Origin: Odiellus spinosus
Taxonomy: Eukaryota > Arthropoda > Arachnida > Opiliones > Phalangiidae
Direction: 5' to 3'
DNA: 64,000 nt
NCBI GenBank assembly: GCA_963920705.1
Contig: OY987225.1
Location: forward strand, 8,738,865-8,802,864
The position numbers and the translations under genes were made by a program. Under the pieces are notes generated by a model, which was not told the DNA's origin, made no database searches, and saw only the letters and a list, made by a program, of their open reading frames with translations. The first letter of the stretch is position 1. Each line of letters starts with the position of its first letter. Below are positions 1-10,763 of this stretch, one piece after another.

Positions 1-676
1 GTTGGGTAATAGCAGACTCCGCGGATGGGTGCTGGTGGCAGAGCTCGATGAATTTCGTGGACCTCGAAAGCTCGTGATAGGGTGAAAATCATAAGAAATA
101 TTACGTCAAATCTAGCCAAGGTTAGTAAAATCTAGCAAACTCCTCCCGTTCATGACTAGCGTTATACTAAAACTATGGCGTACGGTTCAATATTCTTGTG
201 TTAGATCTATTCTTGATAACACGAAGGATAAAATGCAGAATTTCTATAAAGGTGGAACCTTTAGGCAATCGACTACGAGGAGAATTTGGCACAAAAAAAG
301 GGGGCAGCCCAAAGAAAAACCCCAACGTTGTGTTTCCTATGGGTTGCTCCGACTGCATCCTTCAACTTTAAGGATGCTCCGGAGTTATGGTATCGCATTT
401 TTTTTTTGCTTCTCAAAAAAAAAAAAAAAAAAAAAAAAAAAACACGTTAGTTTATAAATTGTTTTGAAAACGAGCTGTAGTGAAATTACGATTAATTTTT
501 ATTTAAATAGTTTTCATGAAAAAAGAAAAAAAGAAATTTATGCATTTATGATTTATGTTATTGCAATTATAAGCTTTGAGCATCATTCTTGAAACTTTAG
601 TAATTTCTATTATTTATGTCTATGGCATTTGCTATAAAAAATTGTGGGGCGCGGGACTGGCAGCCTGCTGATGATT
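1..676. other. Unassigned non-coding stretch with poly(A) tract
   Basis: I see no supportable gene. A short hairpin (GCATCCTT/AAGGATGC) lies near 355-380, followed by a T run and then a run of about 28 A residues at roughly 418-442. The A run could be a retroposed tail, but no target duplication could be recognised. The ORFs here are low-complexity and random-looking. Confidence 0.5.
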
Positions 677-1510
677 TGGCGTCTTTTTGGCGTAATTGCG
701 CCGCCATATTGTGTTTGTTTCCGAACAGAGAAGGTGAGGGTTAGAAAGACTGAATAAATAGTCTGGTTTTTAACGAAAATGGAAAGCTCGAGTAACATCT
801 GGAAATTTATGAGACATTTTATAAACCACAACGGAAACTACATCATGGAAGTTACCGAAGTATATACAAAATGATTGTTTTGGAATCAATTGCTTGCTGT
901 GCCAAATCTCAAGCTCATAAAATGGAACAAGCCTGTAAAGCTTATTATAAGGTGAAAATACCCAAATGAATAGATATCTAGCCAAAAAAAATCTTCGTAT
1001 TCTACGTTTGTACTTTGTACTACTATTCTCAATTTATCGGAAATAAGTAGAGTTCTTTTAAGAACTGCTTATGAAGTTATTTGATGGAAACCTGGTCCTG
1101 CGTTCATCAAGTCTGTTGTTCCAGAAGCACAAGTAAACTATCCTAGCCCTGTTCAATGAAAAAAAGTAAAAGAAGGGAAACTCCTAAATAAGTATAGTTC
1201 TTTTTAGAACTGCTTATGGAGTTGAATTCAACAAAAATTCAATTATGTACGTAGCGAAAGTTCCGCAGCTCAAGTTAATATCGAGAAGCCTGTTATTATT
1301 GCTGCAACCCAAGTTAACTATCTCCGTACCTGTTAGAGGTTGAAGCGTAACATTTGGCCAACTCAGAAATATGTATAGTTTGTTAAAGTGTTGCTTATGG
1401 AAATGTTTTGAATAAATCTAGCCAGAGTACGTCCCTTTTATAATCTAGATATAATGGATAATGATCGATGCTAATAATTTTATACGTACCACTTGCGAGT
1501 ACAAAATGTA
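677..1510. repeat. Dispersed hairpin-rich repeat, copy 1
   Basis: This segment recurs almost unchanged at 5104-5491 and 29010-29729. It contains a recurring ~30-nt hairpin motif built on AGTTCT-TTTT-AGAACT with flanking ATAAG/CTTAT arms. The motif occurs near 1044, 1189 and 1367 here and again near 1883 just outside. No coding potential was seen. It is probably a non-autonomous element or satellite-like repeat of unknown class. The boundaries are inferred from where similarity to the other copy starts and stops. Confidence 0.75.
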
Positions 1511-2209
1511 GCGGGGGAAAGGCTTGCAGTTAAGTTTTATAACTGATTGCTGAACTCACTCGCAAGTTCCTGGTAACCTTGCAAACAAGGGTAGAAAGTT
1601 AAATCTATCATAACTGTGTAGGAGTTTTTCTCATAAGCTCCTCAACATGGGGTTAGGGAGGGAGGGTGATATCCTAGTTTTGACAATATTTGCGATAAAA
1701 TTATTGCAAAGAATGCTTTTGAATCATAAAAGTATATCAAACTGGATGAAGCGAGAGTTTTTTCGATGGTTGAATGATAATTGTATTGACAGTGAGCCGC
1801 TCTTCATTGCAGGGACTCATTAGTTTTAGAAACTATCTAACTGTACAAACTATTGGTCCTTCTTTTGGTTTGCGTTATCGTAATAAGTAAAGTTCTTTTT
1901 AGAACTGCTTACGATGGTATACAGTGATGATAACTCAATGCTGCTACAGCGCAAGCAATCCCAACTGCTATTAGACGTGTAAAAATATTTTGTACTGAAT
2001 CTCGGCTAACACGGTATTAGCCCCTAGGTGAGCCAGGCAGGTTTGATCCTGTTATTATTAACATCATGAATAGAATAAGAGTTGCGTCATTTGTATTCTA
2101 GTATCTGCTTTGCATCTCAGGGGGGCTGAGTTTAAGTTCTAAATTCCCCTTTTTACAGCCTAGTTTTAGGAAAATGAACAAATTAACACGGAATGGCAGT
2201 ATCAAACCT
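1511..2209. other. Non-coding stretch between repeats
   Basis: No gene or RNA was recognised. One more copy of the ~30-nt hairpin motif (AGTTCTTTTTAGAACT core) lies near 1883-1912. The rest is unique-looking AT-rich DNA. Confidence 0.4.
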
Positions 2210-3937
2210 GATTGAATGAACATCATGTCAATTGGCTTATTGGCATGGAATGATGCGAATTATCAGCATTGTACCTTGGGGAGGGGGAAATCAAATGCCG
2301 GACATATTACAAAATAGTATGAATTTCAAGAACTGATCAATGCGTCATAGATGGAATATTTTGTCAGTAGGATGATAGGCATGGAATGTTGCAAATAATC
2401 AGCTTCATACCTTGGGGGATGGGAAATCAAATGCCGGACATATTACAGAATAGTATTACTTGAGAGAACTGATCAATGCGTCATAGTTGGAATGAATATT
2501 CTGTCAATGGGCTGATTGTCATGGAATGATGCGAATAATCAGTTTTGTACCTTTGGGGAGGGGGAAATCAAATGCCGGACATATTACAGAATACTAAGAA
2601 TAGTATGACTTTCAAGAACTGATCAATGCGTCATAGATGGAATAAATATTCTGTCAATGGGCTGATTGGCATGGAATGATGCGAATAATCAGCTTTGTAC
2701 CTTGGGGAGGGCGAAATCAAATGCCGGACATATTACAGAATACTAAGAATAGTATGAATTTCAAGAACTGAGCAATGCATCATAGATGGAATGAATATTC
2801 TGTCAATAGGCTGATTGGCACGGAATGATTCGAATAATCAGCTTCATACCTTGGGGGATGGGATATCAAATGCCGGACATATTACAGAATAGTATTACTT
2901 GAGAGAACTGATCAATGCGTCATAGTTGGAATGAATATTCTGTCAATGGACTGATTGTCATGGAATGATGCAAATAATCAGTTTTGTACCTTGGGGAGGG
3001 GAAAGCAAATGCGTAACATATTACAGAATAGTATGACTTTCAAGAACTGATCAATGCGTCATAGATGGAATGAATATTCTGTCAAGGGCTGATTGGCATG
3101 GAATGATGCGAATAATCAGTTTTGTATCTTGGGGGAGGAAGAAATCAAATGCGTAACATATTAAAGAATAGTATGAATTTCAAGAAATGAGCAATGCATC
3201 AAAGATGGAATGAGTATTCTGACAATGGGCTGATTGGCACGGAATGATGCAAATAATCAGTTTTGTACCTTGGAGAGGGGGAAATCAAATGCGTAACATA
3301 TTACAGAATAGAATGACTTTCAAGAACTGATCAATGCATCATAGATGCAATGAATATTCTGTCAATGGGCTGATTGGCACGGAATGATGCGAATAATCAG
3401 CTTTGTACCTTGGGGAGGGCGAAATCAAATGCCGGACATATTACAGAATACTAAGAATAGTATGACTTTCAAGAACTGATCAATGCGTCATAGATGGAAT
3501 GAATATTCTGTCAATGGGCTGATTGGCATGGAATGATGCGAATAATCAGCTTTGTACCTTGGGGAGGGTGAAATCAAATGCCGGACATATTACAGAATAC
3601 TAAGAATAGTATGACTTTCAAGAACTGATCAATGCGTCATAGATGGAATGAATATTCTGTCAATGGGCTGATTGGCATGGAATGATGCGAATAATCAGCT
3701 TTGTACCATGGGGGAGGGGGAAATCAAATGTGTAACATATTACAGAATACTAAGACTAGTATGACTTTCAAGAACTGATCAATGCGTCATAGATGGAATG
3801 AATATTCTGTCAATGGGCTGATTGGCATGGAATGATGCGAATAATCAGCTTTGTACCATGGGGGAGGGGGAAATCAAATGTGTAACATATTACAGAATAG
3901 TATGAATTTCAAGAAATGAGCAATGCATCATAGATGG
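2210..3937. repeat. Satellite array, ~136-150 bp unit, about 12 units
   Basis: Diverged head-to-tail repeats, readable from the recurring TCATAGATGGAATGAATATT at about 2345, 2481, 2631, 3339, 3488, 3637 and 3787. Spacing is therefore 136-150 bp. Each unit carries a small inverted repeat (GCTGATT...AATCAGC) and a G-rich TTGGGGAGGGGG block. Length differences come mainly from presence or absence of a CTAAGAATAG insert. No coding potential. Confidence 0.9.
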
Positions 3938-4545
3938 TGTAACAGGTTAAGATTTTCTATCTTTATTATTCCCACTCCAGGGAAACGTACTAATTGAATC
4001 CAACTCACTGTTACAAATTCCCACTAAGTCCTAGGTCCAATTTTCTATTAAAAGATGAGCTAATAACCTTTCCCCCTTTTTTTTTTTTTTTTCCCAATTT
4101 CTTCTATATAAGATTCCTCTTTTGGGAAACGAGTTCGCCTTTATTCCCTGTTATTATTTTCGGGAAAAACTTTTGTTAGCTTTGAAGCATGCCTTTCTGG
4201 CCATTTCCATGTTGTATTCTTATGTGCTGAAGGAGTCTGTATAGTTGTTGTCGCCTATTAATTAAAACAACGAACTCTCTTTGCTTGCCTTGTAGTTTTA
4301 TTTTTTCTCAAAATTAGATAACTTCTTTTTTACATAAAAAATTTCATTCCCTTATTGGAAAATGATAACTAAATGAACTCAATGGGAGCCAAATGAGAAC
4401 TTTTTTTGTTTCGTTCTCAACAAAAAGTAAAATGTTGTGTGAGGGAGGGAGGATACCAGGTGGCGCCACCGAAACGATTTTCCCAATATATATATATATT
4501 TTTTTTTGAATGGCGGGAAAAACAAATCGTTGGTGCCCCGTTGCA
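3938..4545 (+). mobile_element. Solo LTR (608 bp) inside the satellite
   Basis: The sequence starts TGTAACAGG and ends CCCGTTGCA (TG...CA), and is flanked by a 4-bp direct duplication ATGG at 3934-3937 and 4546-4549. Removing it restores the satellite unit. It has a TATA-like TCTATATAAG near 4104 and no ORF beyond a T-rich 61-aa one, as expected of a solo LTR left by LTR-LTR recombination. Orientation is inferred from the TATA motif only. Confidence 0.85.
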
Positions 4546-5103
4546 ATGGAATGAATTTTCTGTCAATATGCTGATTGGCACGTAATGATGCGAATAATCA
4601 GCTTTGTACCTTGGGGGAGGGCGAAATCATATGCCTGACATATTACAGAATAGTATGACTTTCAAGAATTGATCAATGCGTCATAGACGGAATGAATATT
4701 CTGTCATTGGGCTGATTAGCGTGGAATTATGCAAATAATCAGTTTTGTACGTTGGGGGAGGGTGAAATCAAATGCCGGACATATTACAGAATAATTTGAA
4801 TTGCAAGAACTGATCAATGCGTCATAGATGGAATGAATATTCTGTCAATGGGCTGATTGACATGGAATGATGCAAATAATCAGTTTTGTACCTTGGGGGA
4901 GGGGGAAATCAAATGCGTAACATATTACAGAATAGTATGGATTTCAAGTAGTGAGCAATGCATCATAGATGGAATTAATATTCTGTAAATGGGCTGATTG
5001 GCACGGAATGATTCAAATAATCAGCTTTGTACCATGGGGGAGGGGGAAATCAATTGCGTAACATATTACAGAATAGTATGACTTTCAAGAACTGATCAAT
5101 GAG
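4546..5103. repeat. Satellite array, continuation after the solo LTR
   Basis: About four further units of the ~150-bp satellite found at 2210-3937, with the same G-rich block and AATCAGC inverted repeat. The array joins directly to a second copy of the hairpin-rich repeat at about 5104. Confidence 0.85.
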
Positions 5104-5491
5104 TCTTTTTGGCGTAATTGCGCCGCCATATTGTTTTTGTTTCCGAATAGGGAAGGTGACGGTTAGAAAGACTGAATAAATAGGCTGGTTTTTAACGAAA
5201 ATGGAAAGCTCGAGTAACATCTGGAAATTTATGAGACATTTTATGAACTACAACTGAAACTACATCATGGAAGTTACCGAAGTATATACAAAATTATTGT
5301 TTTGGAATCAATTGCTTGCTGTGCCAAATCTCAAGCTCGTAAAATGGAACAAGCCTGTAAAGCTTATTGTAAGGTGAAAATACCCAAATGAATAGATATC
5401 TAGCCAAAAAAAATCTTCGTATTCTACGTTTGTACTTTGTACTACTATTCTCAATTTATCGGAAATAAGTAGAGTTCTTTTAAGAACTGCT
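5104..5491. repeat. Dispersed hairpin-rich repeat, copy 2, left part
   Basis: Matches 677-1067 closely. It stops at 5491 in the middle of the hairpin motif, because an LTR retrotransposon is inserted there. The continuation TGCTTATGAAGTT resumes at 29010. The uninterrupted copy at 1044-1085 shows the empty target site. Confidence 0.9.
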
Positions 5492-6097
5492 TGTAACGGA
5501 TTCAGGGGAGATCGTAACCTGGCCGGGAATGCCGATGGCTTACTTACAACGCTAAGTTCTGAAGAGGGGGACTATAAAAAGAAACCACTTACCAAAGTAC
5601 TTAATGCCATCTCAATCGAAAATATATGGCGATAAAGAAACTAACAACGTTACACTAGGTTTAATTATAACTGGATACTTTTAGTTTTATTCCGCTTTAC
5701 TTTGAATAATGGTACATTAAATTTTTCAGTGACTTTAACTTCTCGCGGTCATCCAAACTCTCTCCCCTCTGACGCCGGCGTCTCTAACTTTTATATGGCC
5801 CGAATAATACTGCGCATGCGCCAATGACAGGAAGGCTCGAAAAAAACTAAGGTCACATGATTGTTATCAACAAGATTAATTTTTTTCTTTTAGATTAGTT
5901 AACAAAAAGTATTATTTAAATTTGAAAGATAATTATTTAAATTGTATTGAAGAATGTATTTAACAGCTCGGGATGTGCCTTGGAACGTGTTATGAATTTA
6001 GAATAGTGTAGGCCTAGAATAACAAGAGGTTAAATATAATGAAAGGTTATGGAGTAGGACTAATTTTTAAGGTAGGTTAAATTTCTGTTCCGCCACA
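5492..6097 (-). repeat. 3' LTR of the gypsy element (606 bp)
   Basis: Nearly identical to 28419-29009 apart from small indels. On the plus strand it begins TGTAACGG and ends GCCACA. The high identity of the two LTRs implies a fairly recent insertion, which dates the NUMT and P-like insertions inside it as younger still if the locus is correctly assembled. Confidence 0.93.
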
Positions 6098-6110
6098 CAT
6101 CCTCTCCCAG
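6098..6110 (-). other. Polypurine tract next to the 3' LTR
   Basis: Read on the minus strand, CTGGGAGAGGATG lies immediately upstream of the LTR start TGTGGCGG. This is the position and composition expected for the plus-strand primer of an LTR retroelement. Confidence 0.7.
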
Positions 6111-6159
6111 AAAAAAGAAGAAAAAGGACGCTTTAAAGTCATTTTTCTTCACCGTGAAT

Positions 6160-7479
6160 TCACCATAACTTTGGCCTTGGCGGAAGATGACAGTCACGCT
6201 TGGTGTGTGGCCCTTGACACCTAAAACAACGGATCCCCGTCCACCAGCTAGGTGCTGGTTCCCTTGGATTTAGCATCGGGGCTATTGTAGTCGGCGTAGG
6301 TAGTAATCCCTGAGATGGAGTTGGCAGTAAAGATTCAGTAGGCTCCTTGTAAATAGGTTGTTGATTATTAGCCGTAGATGATTCCAAAGTTTGCACGAAG
6401 GTTTCTTGTATAGTGGACAATTCTTGATACTGCTGGCGAGTTAAATAAGGCCTCTGTGGTATATTTGAGGTGATGCAACTATTCCGACTAGGGCTTAGTA
6501 TATTCTTAGTTTCCTTTTGGCTACTATAAGAGATGGTGGTGTTGAAATTAGCCGATGAAGCACGTACTGGTGGAGTCACTATGGTTGTACTTCTAGTGGA
6601 TGATGCCTGGAATGAAAGGGGTGATACAGGCGGAGAAAGTGCAGAGGCGTTTGATGGTACCCGGACTGGCGTGGATGATACGGGCGGAGAAAGTATTGGT
6701 GATGTTTCGGCTGATGATACCCGGACTTGAGTGGATGATACGGGTAGAGAAAGTAATGGTGGAACTACGCTCGATGATACCCGGACTTGAGTGGATGATA
6801 CGGGTGGAGAAAGTAATGGCGGAGAACGTGATGGCGGCTCGGATGGAGCTTCCAATGCAAATGTCTTATTATACCTAGACTTCAGACGAGCAAGAGCAGG
6901 GGGAAGCTTAGTAAATACGTCCGAAGCTACCGGAGATGAAGTGACTCTAGATGAAGCAATTTCGACTGATGAAATAGTGGCTGAGAAAGTAGATGAAGCC
7001 ACCGGAATTGTCGAATTTGGATGTACTTCAGTTTAAATGAAGTCTTCCGGGTAATCCTGCTCTAGTACATCTATAATTAGGTCTTCGCTATCAGATAAAA
7101 CTATCGCGACGTGTGGATCGGCAAGCTGTAGTGATCCGATTGTCTTACACGGCGGACAGGTACAATAGTATAGATCATTGTCTCTGATAAAATTGCGGTT
7201 TAGGATCACAAAAGTCATTGGATCCTCTAGTACGAGCGCATTTAATATCATATAGGTTTTCCCCAACATAGTTATTGGTATTTTACGGGCCCAGCCCTGA
7301 AATAGTTGTTTTACATCTAAGTCCGGATAATAACACCTTAAAAAAGCGTATGCTCTCTCCTGATTTGACGTAGTTAAAGGACATGGTCCAACTGATTTGT
7401 TACTTATAATGCAACACTGGAGGGCTAAATGTTCATAGAGAGGCTGCAACAGTTCCACACAATGGACGACACAAACCAA
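6160..7479 (-). pseudogene. 3'-terminal ORF with Ser/Pro repeats and a C-terminal zinc knuckle
   Basis: A single reading frame of about 440 codons, broken once by an in-frame TAA at 7033-7035. The N-terminal ~148 residues form a Cys-containing globular-looking region. They are followed by a Ser/Pro-rich part with about four copies of SPPVSSTQVRVSS. The C-terminus carries a gag-type zinc knuckle (CFRCQGPHTKRDC, spacing CX2CX3HX4C, one residue short of the usual CX2CX4HX4C). It lies between the integrase/MBD region and the 3' LTR, where env or accessory genes normally sit. A nucleic-acid-binding gag-like role is inferred; I do not recognise the N-terminal part. Confidence 0.7.
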
Positions 7480-7870
7480 GTTAGGTTTTTGAAGCTAAAA
7501 AAAAATATGTAGGGGTGTGTCAAAAGTAAGTATAAACCTATTTGAGACTGGATTAATTAATATAAATAAATAATATGTCATAAATTCAAAATAGTAAATT
7601 AATTTAAGTTAACAATTTTAGTAAATAATATTATGTAATAAATAGTTAGCAGAAAAATAATTTCTGTAATTAGTGCATAATTAATTTAAATAGATTAATA
7701 TAAAATAAATAAGTAAATAATGCTGAATAATAAATTGATAGTAATAAATTTAACAATACAGGGAATTAGTGCTCTTATTTTTGTATCTAGCGCACTATTT
7801 CCCAAGGGGCAGTATAAATAAATTTTCTCTCAAAAATAAAACAATCCCTGTCTAAATTAGGATAAGGGTG
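7480..7870. other. AT-rich spacer in the retrotransposon
   Basis: Very AT-rich, with short repeats of TAAATAATA type. No coding potential was seen on either strand. It separates the MBD-like reading frame from the 3' zinc-knuckle ORF. Confidence 0.6.
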
Positions 7871-8150
7871 TTACACTAAATAGGCCATTACTTCTGCCCT
7901 AGAACGTAATTTCTTTCTATAAGGGGGTGGAGCATGATAATAAATGTCTTTATCAACACCACCAGGTTGTACTGTATGTCTAAACACAACTTCCCTTACA
8001 AACCCATGCTGGAAGGGTAAAATTGTACGTTCGGTAATAAAAGGATATTGTTTTTGAGGCCTAAGTGGTCGGTTTAATATAGGAGAAGGGTCTGGAGTAT
8101 CAGTGTCTGGGTCTAAAGAAATAGATAAGGTGTCTGCTATAGGTGGATAG
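7871..8150 (-). pseudogene. Methyl-CpG-binding-like domain following the integrase
   Basis: Minus-strand translation ending at the TAA of 7871-7873 gives a segment containing REVVFRHTVQPGG, then KDIYYHAPP, then KKLRSRAEVMAYL. This matches the MBD fold signature (G-x-x-R-E-V, D-x-Y-Y-x-x-P, K-K-L-R-S-R-x-E-V-x-x-Y-L) of MeCP2/MBD1/BAZ2 proteins. It is one nucleotide out of frame with the integrase C-terminus, which stops at 8137, so I read it as the original integrase C-terminal extension split by an indel near 8150. By analogy with chromodomains of chromoviral integrases it could bias integration to particular chromatin; that is inference. Confidence 0.7.
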
Positions 8151-9531
8151 GAGTTGAAGTTGAAATGAGCTCTCCATCGCTACTTAATTGAGAGTCCTCC
8201 TCTTCCATAGACTGTTCTTGAGACACCTCAGGTGGTAGAGGTGCTAAGGGTTCTTCCTGGTCCGCCTCAGATGATAGAGATGGTTCCTCAGGCTCGAAAT
8301 CACCTATAGTCCTAAAGATCTTCATCTGGCTAATATGACATTGAGATCTTTTCCCAGTACTGACTTCTTCCAATTCGTAAACAAGATTGTTTATAAGTCT
8401 TATAATTGTGTATGGACCCAACCATTTTGGTAATAATTTAGCTGATATCTGTCTGGAGGCATTAAATAGCTGATGGTTTTCTTTCCACACCATCATGCCT
8501 GGTTGAAAGAACTCTTCTTCTCGTTTTAGGTTATAATATTTACGTTGTAAGGCTTGATTTTTTTCTATGGTTTTTGTTACCGTTACAATTTCTTGCCCAA
8601 GAGTATTAATCCTCTCCTGATTTTCAGGCAGGAAGTTGTCTGGATCAATTTCGGTCAGAATGTCTTCAAAAACCTCCCAGGGCATATATGGTTCCCTACC
8701 ATGATTTAAATAGAAGGGAGTTCTACCCGTAGTTTCATGAGGGCTAGTATTTAACCCAAATTGTAGTTTGGGTAAACTGGTGTCCCAATTCTGATGGTCA
8801 TTGCCCACATGTATGCTTAACATAGCTTTAATAGAACGATTAGCTCTTTCAATAGGATTCGATTGCGGGTTGTTAACCTTTGTATCTGATTCCACATATA
8901 TATCACTACTCCATGCTTATATATCTATTTATGTCTAGTCTTGTTCTTATTAGAACAGGTGAAATATCGTCTGCTAGCAAGACTAGACTTTATTCAGTTT
9001 CTGTTAGATTAGAAATAAAATGATATAGTTCCAAAGCATAAATGGTCATCTTCTTTAATACTTTAAATAAATGGTAAGCAGTTAAATAGCCCTACGATAT
9101 GCAACACGGGTGATAGGGTGATGTCCGCTTACATTCTATGTTAAAGAGGGTACATGTTTCTTTCCATAATCGGGAAATAAACTGCGTACCATTATCAGAT
9201 AATAACTTTCGCGGTGAACCCCATCTAAGAACTAAATCTTTCAGAGTACTACTAACCGTACTAGCAGTTATGTCTGGAAGAGCTATTAATTCTAAATATC
9301 GAGTAAAAACCTCTATGTACGCCAAGAGATATCTATTTCCTTTATGACTAGGTGGTAAGGGTCCCATAATATCTACGCTAACTAAATCCCAAGGATGGTT
9401 AGTAACGTTTGACGTCATAAGTCCTGGGGTTTTCTATTCCTACTTTTATATTGTTGACATAGAAGACAGGTGGCTACAAATTGAGTTACGTCAGATCTCA
9501 AGGTAGGCCAATAGAATCTGAACCGTATAGA
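8137..9531 (-). pseudogene. Gypsy integrase (HHCC, catalytic core, GPY region), broken
   Basis: The minus-strand frame from about 9531 has the end of the HHCC zinc finger (CLLCQQYK). It continues into the rve core at 9418-9092 with D64-type LVSVDIMGP and the second Asp in LLSDNGTQF. The core is cut after SPYHP and resumes at about 8880 with PQSNPIERANRS, where E is the third catalytic residue, followed by the GPY/F module (LPKWLGPYTIIRL). About 190 bp of non-coding DNA splits the core. The upstream pol domains end abruptly at the NUMT junction at about 9531. Confidence 0.88.
8900..9095. other. Insertion with 11-bp inverted repeat inside the integrase core
   Basis: Non-coding DNA lies between the SPYHP and PQSNP halves of the integrase. 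It contains a perfect inverted repeat GTCTAGTCTTG...CAAGACTAGAC around 8934-8991. It may be a small MITE-like insertion or an intron, but no clean GT-AG pair or target duplication was recognised. Confidence 0.5.
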
Positions 9532-9789
9532 CATTTTCTAGGATTAAATGGGATACCACGACGATATTCAGATTACCCAGATGCCTATACATCATGAAAT
9601 ATCATCTCCTCTCTAGGATCATTACTATCAATTATTGCTTTACTTTTATTTATCTTTATTTTATGAGAAAGTTTAATTTCACAACGATTAATTTTATTCT
9701 CATCTCATATACCATCCTCAATTGAATGAAATCATCCACTTCCACCAGAAGATCATACCTATACCCAATTAAGTCTTACTAATAATTAA
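9532..9789 (+). pseudogene. cox1: cox1, C-terminal fragment (NUMT)
   Basis: The last ~85 codons of cytochrome c oxidase subunit I, starting in the conserved [18 protein letters not shown] segment and ending with TAA at 9787-9789. It reads with the invertebrate mitochondrial code (TGA as Trp). The 5' part is absent because the gypsy integrase sequence abuts it. cox2 starts at the next base, with no tRNA between. Confidence 0.93.
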
Positions 9790-10461
9790 ATGGCAACTTG
9801 AAATAAAATTATTTTTCCAGACGCAGCTTCACCTATCATAGAACAAATAGTATTTTTCCATGATCATACAATAGTTATTCTCACTTTAATTACTATTTTA
9901 GTAGCCTATATAATAACTAATACTTTATTTAATAAATACTTCAATCGGTTCTTATTAGAAGGTCAAGAAATTGAAACTTTTTGAACTATCATTCCTGCTT
10001 TTATATTAATTTTTATTGCATTCCCCTCTCTTCAAATCCTTTATATAATGGATGAAACATCTACCCCTAGACTCACTATTAAAACAATTGGGCATCAATG
10101 ATACTGATCTTATGAATATTCAGATTTTAAACAAATTTCATTTGACTCATATATAGTACCTACAGAAGAATTAGAAATAAATTCTTTTCGTTTATTAGAT
10201 GTAGATAATCGCACTATCATTCCTTCTAATATTAATATCCGGATATTAATTTCAGCTGCAGATGTAATTCACTCTTAAGCAATACCCTCATTAGGAATTA
10301 AAGCTGGGCGAATTAATCAAGTACCAATAATTGCATCTCGAGTTGGTTTATTTTTTGGACAATGTTCAGAAATCTGTGGAGCTAACCATAGCTTTATACC
10401 TATTGTAATTGAAAGAATCCCTACAAAAAATTTTATTAATTGAATTAATAAAATAGAATAA
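9790..10461 (+). pseudogene. cox2: cox2 with nonsense codon (NUMT)
   Basis: Full-length cytochrome c oxidase subunit II, 223 codons, ATG to TAA. CuA-site residues are visible ([16 protein letters not shown]). Codon 163 is TAA (10276-10278), where family members have Trp in the HSWA motif; this is a G-to-A change in mitochondrial TGA. The stop would abolish function in a mitochondrion, supporting the nuclear-copy reading. Confidence 0.93.
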
Positions 10462-10469
10462 ACTTATTA

Positions 10470-10537
10470 TATTAAGTGGCTGAAATATAAGCTATGGTCT
10501 CTTAAACCATTTTATGGAAAAATATATCCCTTAATAA
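10470..10537 (+). tRNA. trnK: trnK (CTT), NUMT
   Basis: Acceptor arms TATTAAG/CTTAATA pair, the D arm begins GCTG, and the anticodon loop is TCTCTTAAA. It sits in the usual position after cox2. Confidence 0.88.
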
Positions 10538-10540
10538 AAT

Positions 10541-10603
10541 AGAAAATAGTTAAAATTTATAACTTTATTATGTCAAAATATAATTGCCTCCTAGGCTTTT
10601 CTT
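10541..10603 (+). tRNA. trnD: trnD (GTC), NUMT
   Basis: Acceptor AGAAAAT/CTTTTCT (one mismatch) and anticodon loop TATGTCAAA. It lies between trnK and atp8 as in the ancestral arthropod order. Confidence 0.85.
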
Positions 10604-10604
10604 A

Positions 10605-10763
10605 ATACCACAAATATATCCTATAAATTGATGATTACTTTCACTTTTTCCATTTCTAATAATTTCAATAAATATAATTTTCATACAATTTATCCTAACC
10701 TTCAAAAAAATAGAAAAAGAAACTACAAAACATAAAATTAAAGTAATAGACTGAAAATGATAA
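10605..10763 (+). pseudogene. atp8: atp8 (NUMT)
   Basis: ATP synthase F0 subunit 8, 52 codons from ATA, starting MPQMYPMNWWLLS. The frame is open with mitochondrial code and ends TAA. It overlaps atp6 by the usual 7 nt (ATGATAA). Confidence 0.88.

Noticed and set aside
152-457. 101-aa ORF near the left edge
   Set aside because: It ends in poly-Lys encoded by the poly(A) tract, has no recognisable domain, and overlaps a minus-strand ORF of equal quality.
2210-5103. Regular repeats as a CRISPR array
   Set aside because: Units are ~150 bp, diverged, and have no conserved short repeat with unique spacers; the context is eukaryotic. It is a satellite.
6533-7036. Overlapping plus-strand ORFs of 65-92 aa
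   Set aside because: They are antisense shadows of the Ser/Pro repeat in the minus-strand zinc-knuckle ORF.
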